From: Gracilariopsis chorda
Lineage: Eukaryota; Rhodophyta; Florideophyceae; Gracilariales; Gracilariaceae
Length of the DNA: 58,183 bases
Direction: 5' to 3'
Assembly: GCA_003194525.1 (NCBI GenBank)
Contig: NBIV01000350.1
Span: forward strand, 1-58,183
Shown here: one piece after another, positions 29,595 to 40,939 of the stretch
Layout: each line of letters starts with the position of its first letter
How positions within the stretch are numbered: the stretch's first letter is position 1
Position numbers and translations under genes: made by a program
The notes under the pieces: generated by a model
What the model saw: only the letters and a program-made list of their open reading frames with translations
Told to the model about the DNA's origin: nothing
Databases searched by the model: none

Positions 29595-30224
29595 TCAAGC
29601 GGCAGACGAGCTTTGTCCACATTTGATTGCCGCCCCAATCAGGTGCGCGATTCGCAGACACTCGGGTATTTTCTGCGTTCCTTCTGGCGTGCATCGATCA
29701 AGTAAAGTTGCAACATCCTGAGCTGTGGGGTTTTCTACCTCCCCATCTCTCGGGCATCTGTATTGGAAAATCCAATTGCCTATCTGATGAATAGGCCCTG
29801 CAGCGCTGAGCTTCATTCTTCTCTCTTCTGCCAAAGGTAATTTTCCTATAGCGTTGAGCATCTTTTCAATGTTTGGTTGAGATCGCATGACCGCGATTAC
29901 CGGCCTTTGTAAGGCATCTGCTAAGTTTTGTATGTCGATTACGTTCAAACCTCCCATTGTGACTCCGTCAAGGAATATGGCGTGAATTTGATCATGAAAC
30001 TTGCTTTTGCAAACTGCATCTGCCAACCGTTCCCCGGCGTTCAAACCATCTTGAAGGATTTCGCCGCAATAGAGCATACCTTCAAAGCGGTCCAGACTTG
30101 TCACGACGCCAACTGCGTGCACTTCTGAGCCTGGTACTCGAGGCCGTGATTGAAACGGTGCATCGTCAAAGCCAAGGATGCGAGGAGATAGATTTCTACG
30201 AACGATTTCTGAAAGCGACTTCAT
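29595..30224 (-). CDS. DUF99/UPF0215 (endonuclease dU-like) family protein
   Basis: 209 residues from ATG 30224; the open frame reaches 30245 only through a TTG. Family marks: RILGFDDAPF (15-24), HAVGVVTSLDRFEGMLYCG (36-54), AIFLDGVTMGGLNVIDI (82-98) and RPVIAVMRSQPN (107-118). DUF99 proteins are known mainly from archaea and some bacteria and are thought to share the endonuclease V fold. The Asp pair in GFDD and the Asp in FLDG would be the metal ligands by analogy. No targeting sequence is evident, so a nuclear or cytosolic site is likely. Activity in eukaryotes is unknown to me. Confidence 0.85.
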   Translation of the reverse strand: MKSLSEIVRRNLSPRILGFDDAPFQSRPRVPGSEVHAVGVVTSLDRFEGMLYCGEILQDGLNAGERLADAVCKSKFHDQIHAIFLDGVTMGGLNVIDIQNLADALQRPVIAVMRSQPNIEKMLNAIGKLPLAEERRMKLSAAGPIHQIGNWIFQYRCPRDGEVENPTAQDVATLLDRCTPEGTQKIPECLRIAHLIGAAIKCGQSSSAA

Positions 30225-32606
30225 CAATGAAAGGCAAACTTGCAAGCGAGCTTCGTTTAAGCAGTAAGCACATAAGAGAGAGAGAGAGAGAACTGCCGTC
30301 CATAGCCAGGAGACGTCAGCTCGAGCCGGACTACCGTATCTATCATATCTGAAGTACGTCTGAACACTTCAACGCTTTGCATGCTTTTCGTATTTTTGTG
30401 CCATGCACCTATTAAATGACCCTACCCTTGGTGAGAGTCGAACATCCAGCTTTTGTGGAAATTCTGAGGTTCTCTAGTTTGTTTGCAGGTTCTTTATTGA
30501 CGACGCACGTTGCCTTATGCCGACTTCTCAGTAACCGATACCTAGAATCCAGGCCTGTTCTTTGTTGTTTGTTCATGTGGGCGGTGCCCCTAATTTCGAG
30601 ACAATGGAATTAACTTCTACAATGTAGAAGGCTAAATTCCCCTTGTAGACCCGACTGCATCTCCATTAGGCTCTCTCGTCCGACGTAGCTTCAAACTCTT
30701 TTGCAGCCTTTTCGGAAGGTTGGCACACCTCGACAGGTGGGACTGCATGTGCCATGAGCGGGACTCGCCGGGAAATCCAACTCTACGGGGATGCATTCTC
30801 TCGCCAAACCGCCCGGAGGACTATCCTTCAAAGACGAACTACCTCTCACATGCCAGCCGACATCATGTCGTGCCCGATAAAGATTTTCTCTGTCCCGTAA
30901 CGATAATCTTGGTCTCTGTCACTTGAACGTACAGTAGCCGGTGGCAACCGTTTGCTCCCGCTTCGCTGCCTTACACGCTCACTAGCTATATCCCAGGATG
31001 TAGTAGGTCAGCATGTTTCGGCCGGGAGACCTGACTGCCCTTCCATTTCGCTCTGGCGCGTCTCGCCATTTTCATGCTTCTCTCCGCTCTTCGTCTTCCT
31101 TCAACCGTGAACGCGAGCTAAAAGGTACAACACACAAGGCGGATAGTGTGTACCACATTTGTTCGGGCTTCATGAAGAGAAGAAATAGCATCTCCGGAAT
31201 ACTAACTGGTATTGTGGGATCAACACTACAATTAATTCACATACGAACAGATTTCGTGTACCGTGGGAACATAGGTAGTGTTGTTCGTATCTCTGTTGCC
31301 GCTAAAAAGAAAGCCTTGAGCGTGGTCTGAGCTTCAATATGGGCTCGCGTAAAGATAAAGAAGAGCTCGGGTGAAGATAAAGAAAGCAGTGAATCGAGTT
31401 AAGAGCTGCCTCCTTTTCGGGAAAGGCAAGGTTTTGACTTTCAATCAATAGTTAGAACATGGCCAGATAAGTTGCTGGTCTATTGTTGTGTTTCTGATAA
31501 CGCTATTCCCCCTGGCAGCTTTGAAACTGCTTCATATCAGCGGGTGAAAGCGACAGCATCACGTAAAAGCCCCTGCGGCCATGTGCTAATTCTTTTGCAG
31601 CCATCGTGACAAAAACAGCAACAGCAGTCTGTGCTTCAAGACGTGAAGACTTGCGACTAAAGAGCGGTTATAACAAAACCCTCTCAAGGTAGACCAGCAT
31701 TGAGAAGTGACCTGAAGTTGAACCTTCTCCCTTCTCTATCCAGTACTAGTCGCTCCAGCTTTAAATAAACTCGATCATTCTCATGGCTTCTTCGCCGCAG
31801 TCACCCCTCACCGACCCGAAATGAAAAGTTGTTGGTCTCCGTGAGAGATCGCCACTCCATTTCGCTCCCGAGGGAAGACGGCCAAACCTCGAGAAGGTGG
31901 ATCGGCTTCTGCCCATCAGCCACCCAAAAGCATAGGAGCTTTTTGTTCTACGACCACTGCGTTGCGATTTCAGGCACCAATTCGAGCACGGGTTGCCTAT
32001 CCTACAAAGGCATATTGGTATATTAGGTGACACTGTCAAATTCCAAACCCCCTTCGACCGTAAACTACGAACAACGTACAAGGTTTTGGGTGTGACACAA
32101 TGTCAGATTCTAACTCACAGATATACGCACATCCTTGTACTAATTGCAATTCGAGGGTCGACTATGCAGATGGCCCTGAATGATGGCCTCTCGTCCTTGC
32201 CACGGGACATCGTAAGCTCTCATCGCTCATTGATAATTACCTTCCCTATTGCTTTTCTATCACCTCAGGGAACAATTTCAGTGCGGGTGACGTAGTTTCT
32301 CACATACCTGAGTGACATTTGCTTGCGTTGGTCCGATACGTTTTCAGCACCCACGTTTCGTCGGTCTCTAGGTTGTGGACAATTGACAGTGAGCGTGATA
32401 CAAGTGACATGTCTGCATGCCCGTAGTGCAATTGAAACCGATGCGTAGTCCGCACACATGAGTTCGCTCTGCTTATCTATGAGCATTTGAACTGACATAG
32501 GCCCCCTTCTGCACGTTCACCCCCGACAAAAACGCTCCCCATAACCCCCCGCCCCACGAACTCTTCTTTTCGCCCCCACAACTCCGTTCCCCATCATTAC
32601 TGAGAG
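30225..32606. other. 2.4 kb without supported genes
   Basis: A short (GA)n tract lies at 30275-30291. 30600-30730 matches the LINE 5' part at 35080-35240 (minus strand). A direct repeat GCTCGnGTnAAGATAAAGAA lies near 31345-31390. 32160-32210 is the upstream segment shared with copy alpha. Open frames of about 100 codons at 31013-31330 and 31761-32081 have no family features. Confidence 0.5.
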
Positions 32607-33449
32607 ATGCCGAAGCATAACAACTACGCAAAGGTCATTCCTGTTCTCATATCCGCCGCCGCTGCTGTTCTCTGCACGGCATTCTTTGGAAAGAGGAAAT
32701 CAGGACATGGCCAAACCGAAAACGCTACCGAGGACCCTCCCGAAGATGGGAGGCAACTTGCCCTCGGCACTGCTGCTGTCGAGAATGTCAAGCAGAAATC
32801 CTCGAGCATCTGCCCCCAAGTTTCAAACAGAGTCCAAGAACCAGGTCCGAAGCTTGGATCAAAAATCGAAGGCCGTCTCAAGGCTCTCATCACCAAAGTC
32901 TCCACAATTCGCGAGGATCTGAGGAAGACAAATGAGGCATTATCGAACACAAAAAGCCCTCTACAGAGCCTTGAGACGGCCACACCCGCGCCGCAGGAGC
33001 ACCCTGATGCCCCTCTTACCAACTCGCTTTCGGATTTCCTGGCTGGCGTTGAGCCGGACTCCAGCGAGGACTGGTGTACGTCGGGTTCCTCCGGTTCATT
33101 TTTGGAGGTCATGGACCTTCCACCACCGGCCACGCTCACGGATGAAGACAAGAATTTCTTTCTGTCCACATTGGCGGCCGGCGCATCCGACGGCCCATAC
33201 GCTCCAGCGCTACCCGGGGCCAAGCCGGTGGAGGAAGAGGAGGCGCGCAACGTGCAGGCCAGGATGGACGCCATCCGTCTGTGCGCGTTTCAGGGGGCGC
33301 AGGTATCCGCCATAGCCGCAATTGATCCTAACGGTGATGCATGGACGCCAGCGCTGGGAGAGGCTCGAAGGGGGTCTGCGGAGAGCAGAGAGGATAGGCA
33401 ACTGAAGCACCGTCGCCAGCAGGTGGTATATGATTTGGATGAAATATGA
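32607..33449 (+). CDS. Copy gamma, intact unknown protein with N-terminal anchor
   Basis: 280 residues. A hydrophobic segment at 9-27 (KVIPVLISAAAAVLCTAFFG) with a basic flank (KRKSGHG) suggests a membrane anchor. An acidic, Ser-rich segment follows, then a helical/coiled segment (about 85-122, KALITKVSTIREDLRKTNEA), a Pro/Ser linker, and a C-terminal domain (about 170-255) with LTDEDKNFFLSTL, YAPALPGAKPVEEEEAR and RLCAFQGAQVSAIAAIDPNGD. The two relatives nearby, alpha and beta, are pseudogenes, and this C-terminal domain is the part alpha keeps best. I recognise no family. It may be a lineage-specific multigene family. Confidence 0.72.
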   Translation: MPKHNNYAKVIPVLISAAAAVLCTAFFGKRKSGHGQTENATEDPPEDGRQLALGTAAVENVKQKSSSICPQVSNRVQEPGPKLGSKIEGRLKALITKVSTIREDLRKTNEALSNTKSPLQSLETATPAPQEHPDAPLTNSLSDFLAGVEPDSSEDWCTSGSSGSFLEVMDLPPPATLTDEDKNFFLSTLAAGASDGPYAPALPGAKPVEEEEARNVQARMDAIRLCAFQGAQVSAIAAIDPNGDAWTPALGEARRGSAESREDRQLKHRRQQVVYDLDEI

Positions 33450-34479
33450 TGGTGACCGTTCTGAGCTCATACCTTCATAGAGGTTTCTGGCTAACGTCTA
33501 TGTTCAGTCTTACCCCTGTCATGATTTTTATTTGGAGCACAAGATAATAACTTTCTGTTCTATGAGCTTTATTGACTTAAAAAGTTCTAGCGTTGTTTTT
33601 CTCTCTCTCTCTCTTTACAGGTGCCTATGTCTAATTCCTACATGACCCGGGAGGTCGTTAAACTCGTCCAGGCGGTCGGCGGACTGATCGCCTCCACGGA
33701 CCCGGGATGTCCGTAAAATCGCCCCGGCAGTCGGCGCACCGACAGCCCGAAGACCTGGGCGGTAGCGTCGGAAAAAGACCCCCGCTTATCTGTGCGAAAC
33801 AGAAGGGACGAGGCACGTGCAACACTGCGGATCTTACCAACCTTTCCCTAACTTTTCCCAGAAGGATCATGGAGGTTCCCACGGAAACTCTGGCGGGATC
33901 GCAATGGGTCTCCAACGGAGACCAGGGATTTTAGGAAGCGACAACACCGCCTGTACAAGGATCTGAATGGTTTTACAGGGGGTTTCTGGACTTACGCTGA
34001 GATCTACAGCACACACGGGCCCCAACCCGATCTTACCGCCCTTTATCGCCAAGGGAAAAGAGAAAAGGGAGAGCAAGATGTCACCAGATCTTCTGGGTGG
34101 CGCGAACGTGGTACATGGAATCCGCCTTGTCGTGGTGTACCCCTTACCTGGCGTTCTCTCGAGTTGAGGAAGGATTAGCAGAGCAAAGTCTGGAAGAGGC
34201 GAAACGCGCCAGAACGAAATGGATTATACATTCGGGTCTCCCCGCAGAAGTTTTGTACCATTCTACTACGTCTTGGAATACTAGTTGGTGAGCGTAACAC
34301 GGCTGCAGCAGGGTGGGAGCAAGCAACAGCCATCAACAATATTTTGAGTCGGGAGTTAAAGGCTGGTGTAACGGGGTAGAGAGAACTTGTCATTCACGAG
34401 GAGTAGCTAGCGGTTAACCTTAGTTGTTGAGAGATTGAGAAGGAATTATGATAAGCACTACCACAGCGTCGCAATTAGA
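33450..34479. other. Downstream of gamma: possible exon, no assigned gene
   Basis: 33601-33618 is a (CT)n tract ending TTTACAG, a good splice-acceptor shape, but the frame after it closes at a TAA about 95 bases later. Reading continues only by changing frame (for example 33707-33934), which suggests decayed coding DNA. A short plus-strand LINE-type tail (TAAAGAAGAAGAAG) ends at about 34515. Confidence 0.35.
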
Positions 34480-34515
34480 CAATGTGCGCCCATAAAGAAG
34501 AAGAAGAAGAAAGAA

Positions 34516-34705
34516 TTCCTACATCGAGCAGATCGTTTTTTTTCAAAGAAGCGTTCTCTCACCAGGTAGACAAACACGTTTTCAGGCCATTTCCTAATAA
34601 GTTCGTCAACTGATAAACCACAACGTTCGCGATGGGGAGGTAGGCGTATTCTTCTGGTCGAGTTTCTCAAAGGGGCTCGCAGTACAAAGTGTTCAATGTC
34701 GTTCA
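34516..34705 (-). mobile_element. LINE protein C-terminal fragment (D)
   Basis: The minus strand reads LNDIEHFVLRAPLRNSTRRI and SVDELIRKWPENVFVYLVRERFF. This parallels the end of LINEs A and E, although the second half of the zinc motif has lost Cys. Boundaries uncertain. Confidence 0.55.
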
Positions 34706-34742
34706 GCACCCCTGTCCATCAAGTACAGACTAGTCTGTGTTG

Positions 34743-35235
34743 TTTCTTCTTCTTTAGTGTGGGTCCTTGATGCCTAACTACAACATAAGGCTAAAATATA
34801 TTTGGTTAAGGATATATCTCTCCGCAGGAAACTAAGGAATTTCTGCGGCCACTGTCTAATATATCCTCGACTGACTTTCCCTTTCGCTCGCGCAAACTTG
34901 ATAAGTGTTCTCTCCTGGCATGTTTAGTCAACTGGCACCGGAGCACGTAGTGATCACCATCCTTCTTTGCCCTGCACGGACAGTCGCACAAACGTTTTTT
35001 CTCGAGGAAGGTTGCTACCGGATGTAGTTTTGACACATGCCCCGTTTGTTCATAAGAACAGCGCCCCCAAATCCGAGGCAGCGATATCAACTTCAACAAT
35101 GCAGAAGGCTAGCCATCTACGTGACGTGACGGTACAAGTTCCCCCCGTAGACGCGATCACATCCCCATTAGGCCTCATTCTCCGGTGTAGTTTCATAGCT
35201 TCTTGTAGCCTTTGCAGAAAGTCGGCGGCACGCTT
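34743..35235 (-). mobile_element. 5'-truncated LINE (E), longest copy here
   Basis: The tail CTTCTTCTTT on the left is the (AAG)n 3' end. The minus strand encodes CDCPCRAKKDGDHYVLRC, the CCHC-type C-terminal knuckle of non-LTR reverse transcriptases, then the shared ending. Likeness to 30600-30730 extends it to about 35230. Target duplication is not clear. Confidence 0.72.
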
Positions 35236-36138
35236 GTTCGTGTGTTGCCTCCCTATTCTTTATGGCACACAAACCATAAATTACTCCAGTGTCAAACTCA
35301 ACCGTGCACACATTATCGTTTTGTGGCTTTAGTTGCGTGAGAGAAACGAAGTGTGTCTTTTGGAACTGTCAGCAATGCGCAACGGTTTGAAAGACAGGGC
35401 GAAGGTACTTTTCATCTTAGAAACAAGTGTCTTCGTAGTTTTAGGTGCACTTTGTGAAGCCTCAATGATAACTAGCTGCGTCACCGGAGCTAGTGACTCC
35501 AATTTAGTTGAAGCACTACGAACAAAAAGCGCTGTGGCGTTGACGAAAAAGGTACTCTGCTCATAGAGTAAACACCGCTTCTAGGAGTTCGTGATAAACT
35601 AATGAGCATCTCTGGCAATGGTATTGGAGTACTTAAGGAAAGAAAAGTTCTTGGATACGAACTCCTAGCCACGAGCCACCCTTTCGGAGTCGGTAGCGTT
35701 CGTCCATCAACATACAGACATACATACGTACGATCAGCATCTGTAGTGATTCAAAGCAACAGAAAATGGTAGGACGTTTTATCTGAATGTGCAGACGAAC
35801 ACAAAAAGGCTGAAGAACGGGAGATGGCTTATGATTGTACTTCTGATGGAACGAAAGCTCGTGGGGGCCATAAGCAAACAGAGTACTCTGTACGCAGATA
35901 ATGCCACTGGTGGCGGGCAGTTGGAACTTTGTATGCCATCAAGAGGTTTATGACTTGTTGGAAAGGACTTTTAATTTGTGAGCAAATGCATTGCTTCGGA
36001 TGACTATCCGAAGAAGTATGAGACTATTAATCGCGGTGGTTCTCTCCGATGCATAATCACGGTTAACGCTCACCAAAAGATTCGGACTCCGGTAAGAGGG
36101 TGAATGCGAGTGAGAAAGGGTTGTGTAAATGTGGAGAC
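35236..36138. other. Retroposon debris, no gene
   Basis: 12-base inverted arms CTAGGAGTTCGT (35581-35592) and ACGAACTCCTAG (35657-35668) lie just before the third copy of the CTTTCGGA repeat and its CATA tail (35680-35735). Otherwise nothing is seen. Confidence 0.5.
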
Positions 36139-36936
36139 CTACAGCGGTTCTTCATCAACAGCGTTTGGGTTTGATGGCTCAATCAGACCATAACCGCCGT
36201 GATTTCTCTTGTAAACAAGCGAGATTTCGCCCGTGGCAGCATTTCTGAACAAGTACCAAGGGTGGTCCACGTACTCACAGCATAAAACTGCTTCCTCAAC
36301 AGTCTGTAAAGGCATTGGGAAAACCTTTCTCCTAACAACTTCGTTGACAGCTGGTACTGGAGGGTCAACACTGTCGTAAACATCAGCATATTGATCTTCT
36401 TCAGTTTCGTCTTCCTCTTCGTCGATTTCGGGCGTGACGATTGCTTGCTTTCCGATTTGAGGATCCTTCTTGTTAACCTTGTTCTTACTTTCCTTTCTTT
36501 CCTTATACTTACGGATGATTCGGCCGATCCGCTCCTCGACCTCGTCAATGGAGTTGTACATGTCCGGGGAACGAACTTCGGTTCTCAAAATGGTTTTGCC
36601 TGCAAAGGCTACTACTTCAGCCTTGTGACGATTGGGTACAGATGGGTTGTGCTCAACAGTGAGATGGACGTCCATTTTGGCGACGAGAGTTCCGAAGCGA
36701 CGAATCACTTTTTGCAACTTGTCCTGAACGTAGGTCTGTAGACTCTCCGTGAGGTGAATATTATTGCCGGTGATACGAATGGCCTTTGCGGTATCGCGAT
36801 CAAAGAGCACCATCTTAAGTGGCGCATGGTTGACAGGGGCGTTGGTTCGGGCGGGCGCGGCGTGGCGCCGTGCGCAGACGGACTTGGAGTGCGACCCACG
36901 CGTGGGTAGCGGGGTGCTAGAGACGAAGAAAAACAT
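36139..36936 (-). CDS. hpf: Long ribosome hibernation promoting factor, plastid
   Basis: 265 residues. Residues 1-45 are a basic, Ser/Ala/Pro-rich leader opening MFFFVSSTP, suited to plastid import. Residues 52-150 are the S30AE domain that sits in the decoding channel of the small subunit: IRITGNNIHLTESLQTYVQDKL, HLTVEHNPSVPNRHKAEVV and EVEERIGRIIRKYKERK. After an acidic linker (DEEEDETEEDQYADVYD), residues 200-255 form the C-terminal domain that dimerises 70S ribosomes: VVRRKVFPMPLQTVEEAV and NAATGEISLVYKRNHGGYG. It is the relative of plastid PSRP1/LrtA, which stores ribosomes in the dark or under stress. Confidence 0.94.
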   Translation of the reverse strand: MFFFVSSTPLPTRGSHSKSVCARRHAAPARTNAPVNHAPLKMVLFDRDTAKAIRITGNNIHLTESLQTYVQDKLQKVIRRFGTLVAKMDVHLTVEHNPSVPNRHKAEVVAFAGKTILRTEVRSPDMYNSIDEVEERIGRIIRKYKERKESKNKVNKKDPQIGKQAIVTPEIDEEEDETEEDQYADVYDSVDPPVPAVNEVVRRKVFPMPLQTVEEAVLCCEYVDHPWYLFRNAATGEISLVYKRNHGGYGLIEPSNPNAVDEEPL

Positions 36937-37714
36937 GGTTAGGCACTTTGGAGAGGGCTGGGTCGGACGGAGAAGGAGGATTGGAATGCTGGAGTTGAGC
37001 TACGGAAGAGGAACTACCTCGTGGGGGGATATCGCTTGCGTTCGGGAGCTGCCAGCGTGCGCCCTCAACGTCTATTGTCAAGCTGCATCGAGGCTCCAAC
37101 GTGTCTTTATTGTGGCGGCGCTGATTGGCGCACGCTGAGATTTTGTGCATTGTGATTGGCGCCTGTGCAATTGAGCTTCGGGATTTCGATCTGCGTTCAC
37201 GCGCCCTGCGAAGTTCGAGAGCGCAGCTCGCAGCTTCTTCTGCATGCTGATGATGATCCCCCTGCTGAGTGCTGTACGCAGTTGTCAAAGCGAGGACAAA
37301 AAGTTGGGCCCCTTGACGTTTGACTCTTGGGAAGCTCACGTCGCGGATGCAACTGCTTACACCTTCAGCTTAGAGCAGTGACTTATTCACTCGACTGGCG
37401 TACGAAGTGCTTGTCCCAATGGCATCCAGAATGTTGGACAGTTGCTTTCAATGCGTCCGCAACAACGCAGAGTCTTTCCAGCAAACAGATATGCACGCAA
37501 TCAACGAGTCTAGGCGGACAGTTTTTATGAAAAAGGTTGAACAGTTATCCTCAAGACACACCGTAGTCAGCTTCAGGAAGTTAATAAACTGTGTGGGAAA
37601 ATACCTCACACCCAATTCAGATCCTTGACAACCCTCGAACGAAGTACAATACACACGTCACAAGTTCCGCATGGCCGTGTCGTTGTCAACAAACTACAAC
37701 AACAGAGAGTTCCC
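36937..37714. other. Upstream of HPF and downstream of FkbM, no gene
   Basis: Short frames only. GC-rich near the HPF start, and likely contains its promoter. Confidence 0.4.
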
Positions 37715-38704
37715 TCACTGCGGCTTTCCAAACTCCACAGATTCGTGAAGGAATATAGCATCCTCAATCAGTAAACCAGTTCGAACAGCACGTTCGTCCA
37801 CATCAGGCATGTATCTCTTGTAGCCCTTGGGGGTCAGGAACTCCTCAATCTGCTTCAGAGTCTTGCCAGAAACCTCAATAGACATAACGTTGATAACAAC
37901 CTGATCCCAATCTACGCCCTTCAACACCTCAAACTCATGACCCTCCACGTCCAAGCTAAGATAGTCCACATGCCGGATTCCATTTCTCTCCAACACGTTC
38001 TTCATCATCGTACAGCGTTCACGAATGGTTGGCACTTCCACACCTAGTTCTGCAAACTTGTCTGTGTGCTTGAACGACGCGCCCACGATTCCGCCGGCAC
38101 CTCCCTTCAGCCCGAATTGAACGCTTTGTCCTTCCCGGCTACCTACGCATGTGGGCACAAGCTGGCAAGACCTCATACGATAGATCTTCTCATGGTAACC
38201 AGGATTGCCCTCCACGCAAACACCCTTCCAGCCAAGACAGCGGTCCATGAAGAATGAGTTAGAGATCGACACTGGATCATTCGTAGCAATGTCGAGGTAC
38301 ACACCCGGACGCTTCAAATGCTTGAAGTGACGCGTATAGAAGAAATAGTCCTGATGAAACTGGGAAAACATCTGGTACTCGCCGGACATGGTTTCATTCG
38401 TGCATTGAAATGTATTGGCATCTCTTTTGCAATGCTTGTCATACGGCTTTGGATTGGCAATGAGCTTCTTGCAGAAGTTAGGAAGGTCGTTTCCATAGCC
38501 CCAGTCCGCGCGACTTCCGGTTCGAACGCTTGAGAAATGCTCATCGTCCTGCTTCGGTTTGGGGAAGCTACGCGCTTCCGCTACGTACAAAGCGGCGACA
38601 ACAATGCTGAAGAGAGCTAGAACACGAAGCCATGCGTTCACGGAGATGCTTTTACGAGCCAAAGTTGCTGGGAAGTGCTTACTCATTTTGAAGCTGAATA
38701 ACAT
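37715..38704 (-). CDS. Membrane-anchored FkbM-family methyltransferase
   Basis: 329 residues. A single membrane segment (26-43, LRVLALFSIVVAALYVAEA) after a basic N-terminus predicts a type II Golgi/ER protein with a luminal enzyme. The SAM-binding part has GVYLDIATNDP (134-144) and GVCVEGNPGYHEKI (161-174). The FkbM hallmark YLSLDVEGHEFEVLKGVDW spans 248-266. Such enzymes methylate hydroxyls, and in red algae luminal forms could methylate galactan sugars; that role is inference. An internal ATG (MSKHFP) would also serve as a start. Confidence 0.9.
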   Translation of the reverse strand: MLFSFKMSKHFPATLARKSISVNAWLRVLALFSIVVAALYVAEARSFPKPKQDDEHFSSVRTGSRADWGYGNDLPNFCKKLIANPKPYDKHCKRDANTFQCTNETMSGEYQMFSQFHQDYFFYTRHFKHLKRPGVYLDIATNDPVSISNSFFMDRCLGWKGVCVEGNPGYHEKIYRMRSCQLVPTCVGSREGQSVQFGLKGGAGGIVGASFKHTDKFAELGVEVPTIRERCTMMKNVLERNGIRHVDYLSLDVEGHEFEVLKGVDWDQVVINVMSIEVSGKTLKQIEEFLTPKGYKRYMPDVDERAVRTGLLIEDAIFLHESVEFGKPQ

Positions 38705-39700
38705 GTGGGGGCTCTAGACCAAGATGGAACAAGCTGTAGAACAAGCCGAGTAAGGCAGAAACAAGAAAAGTGCTGCATCAACGATAACGAGTGCGCGCCT
38801 TTCATTTTATATGAACGGTGAAGGGAACTGCGGCGTCGGTAGTCGTTTAAACGGGTTGTTGGTGTGGGGCTGCGGCTGTAATGGGTCACATTGCGCCGTG
38901 GAAGGAGGTGTGCGTTGTTTGGTTGCGGCGCGTTCGAATTAAGAGATGGGTAGGGTTCGTACTGACAAACGGTGGTGGCTTGCGCCTTCTTTGCCAGCGC
39001 CGTGTGTCGTGCTGCTGCAAGTGGAGCGAGCGGCTCGCGTGATTTTGTCAGCGGAGCTTAGCGCGGAACTCACCACAAGCCTGGCAGTAAAATTGAACAG
39101 CCCTTGTTGTGCACAGGTGGTTTTAGGGGGCTCACGGCGCTCGGGAGTTGTTCTCCTTTTCATAGGAGAAAGCGGCTAGAACCGAAAAACACGACGCAAG
39201 TGTGTCTCTAGCTCCAGGCAATCAAACGTCTAGGGCTCAACAAGGTACCCACTTCTTCTGACCATAAATAGCGATTTCCCAACCGCCAATCCCAGCGCCG
39301 AATTGTCGCTCCCCGCCTATCGCTGAGTCAGGCCAAACACATTCACCGCTTGAACCCAATTCCATGGAGCCAAGTCACCGCACATGTTGGTCGTTATGGC
39401 GTTTGATGAAAGCGTGTATTCTCCCGAGTTGTACGCCGCTGCGCGCCAAAATTGAAACAAAACACAACGATACGCCATTCTAAACTTCATAGTCTACACC
39501 TCTTTCCTTTGGCGTCTCATTGTCTCTTGATCTCAACTGAATTGCTTATCATATCTCTGATTGATCATTTTTCTTGTTGCAAAGACCCACTGTTTCAAAA
39601 GCTATGAGTGACAAACAAGGTACGTCTATCATCAAGATCATGGTGATCCATGTTTTTATTCTTCTGACATAAATCGAAAGAAAATGTTTTCTCAGATCTT
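38705..39700. other. FkbM upstream region and target flank of the Harbinger pair
   Basis: TTCATTTTATATGAACGG about 100 bases upstream of FkbM offers an AT-rich promoter candidate. There is no supported gene to 39700. Confidence 0.35.
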
Positions 39701-39910
39701 ACTGGGTCGAACCTGAAATTCAATTTGAGTGCAACGCATAAATGCCAAAAATGTAAACACCCAAATTTGATAGCAGTGTTTCTGCCACTGAAAAGCCGCA
39801 CCTTTTTCCACACGAGTATGAGGCCAGCAAACCTTGTCGAGGCCAGTACGACATCAGGCAAAATTCTGCCTCCTCTTCTGCTTCTCAACAGCTCGCAGTA
39901 CTTCCGCGCG

Positions 39911-40939
39911 ATGGAATCCTTGTCTACTATGTTACAGGTTCTTCTCCTCGACCGTCGGCGTCGAAGGCTTGCAATTACGTTTCGCGATCGACTTTCAATT
40001 CGTGGGCTCCACCGTCGCTCACGACGAATATCTCGTGTTGCCCTTCTCGATCCATCATCTTTTCCATTCGTTCAACTTTTCAACTTTGCATGTGACCAGT
40101 CTCTGAGAACATTGACCGGTTTCGATCATCTCACCTTTGCGTATCTACTTGAACGATTTGCTTCACTGTACGAACGATACACACCCTACTCAAAGGAGGG
40201 CTGCATCTGCATGCTACGAGTGAGGAACCGCAAAAGAGGTCGGCCACAATTGCTTACCGCACGGAACGCATTGGAACTTATCCTCTCCTGGCATCGCACG
40301 CGTGATTCTACTATGACTTTGTGCATTTTTTTTGGTATCACGGCTTCTGTGTGTTAGTTGTTTCTACGTTTCTCAAGGCGAATTCTTCTTCGCGTTTTCA
40401 CCTATGAATGTCAAGCACAAGTTCGGATGCCAACGGAACAGGAAGCTCCTCAGGTCATGCTAGCGTTTTCTGCAAAGTACTTCACGCTAAAAGATTTTTA
40501 TGCAGTTTCCGATGGACTCAAACTCTGTCTAGAACAATCGGGAGACTGCTTTATTCAAAACCGTTTTTATAATGGTTGGAAACACGATCATTACGTCACA
40601 AACGTGTTGGTGTTTGCTCCCAGTGGAGTCATCATCGCATGCGCCTTGAATGCACCCGGCAGTATGCATGATTCTCTCGTATCTGAATGGGGAGGCGTGT
40701 AGGAGAAACTCGAGGCCGCCTTCGATGCTTTTGGTGGCCGCTGTGTGGTGGATTCTGCATTCGCACGGGGGCAATACCCGTTCCTCATCATATCGGCGCA
40801 GGAAGAAACGAGCGCCAATTCGTCGGCCGAAATCATATTGCTGCGCCAAGCAACTTCTGCGCGGCAGGCGGCAGAATGGGGCATGAGAGCGTTCCAAGGG
40901 TCATTCCCACGCATGAAGGACCGGTTTTTATACGAATAA
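39911..40939 (+). pseudogene. Harbinger-type DDE transposase, two TAG stops
   Basis: One frame, interrupted only by TAG at 40355-40357 and 40700-40702. The start is probably ATG 39911 (MESLSTMLQ) or 39818. DDE_4-like core: YAVSDGLKLCLEQ (first Asp), a FYNGWKHDHYVTNVLVFAPSG strand, ACALNAPGSMHDS, CVVDSAFA (second Asp) and QAAEWGMRAFQGSFPR (Glu). The first part has RKRGRPQLLTARNALELIL, consistent with the DNA-binding/helical region. It would cut the element ends; as read it is dead unless TAG is read through. Confidence 0.78.

Noticed and set aside
31761..32081. 106-codon minus-strand ORF
   Set aside because: Basic, low-complexity, no recognised motif; similar open length exists in other frames.
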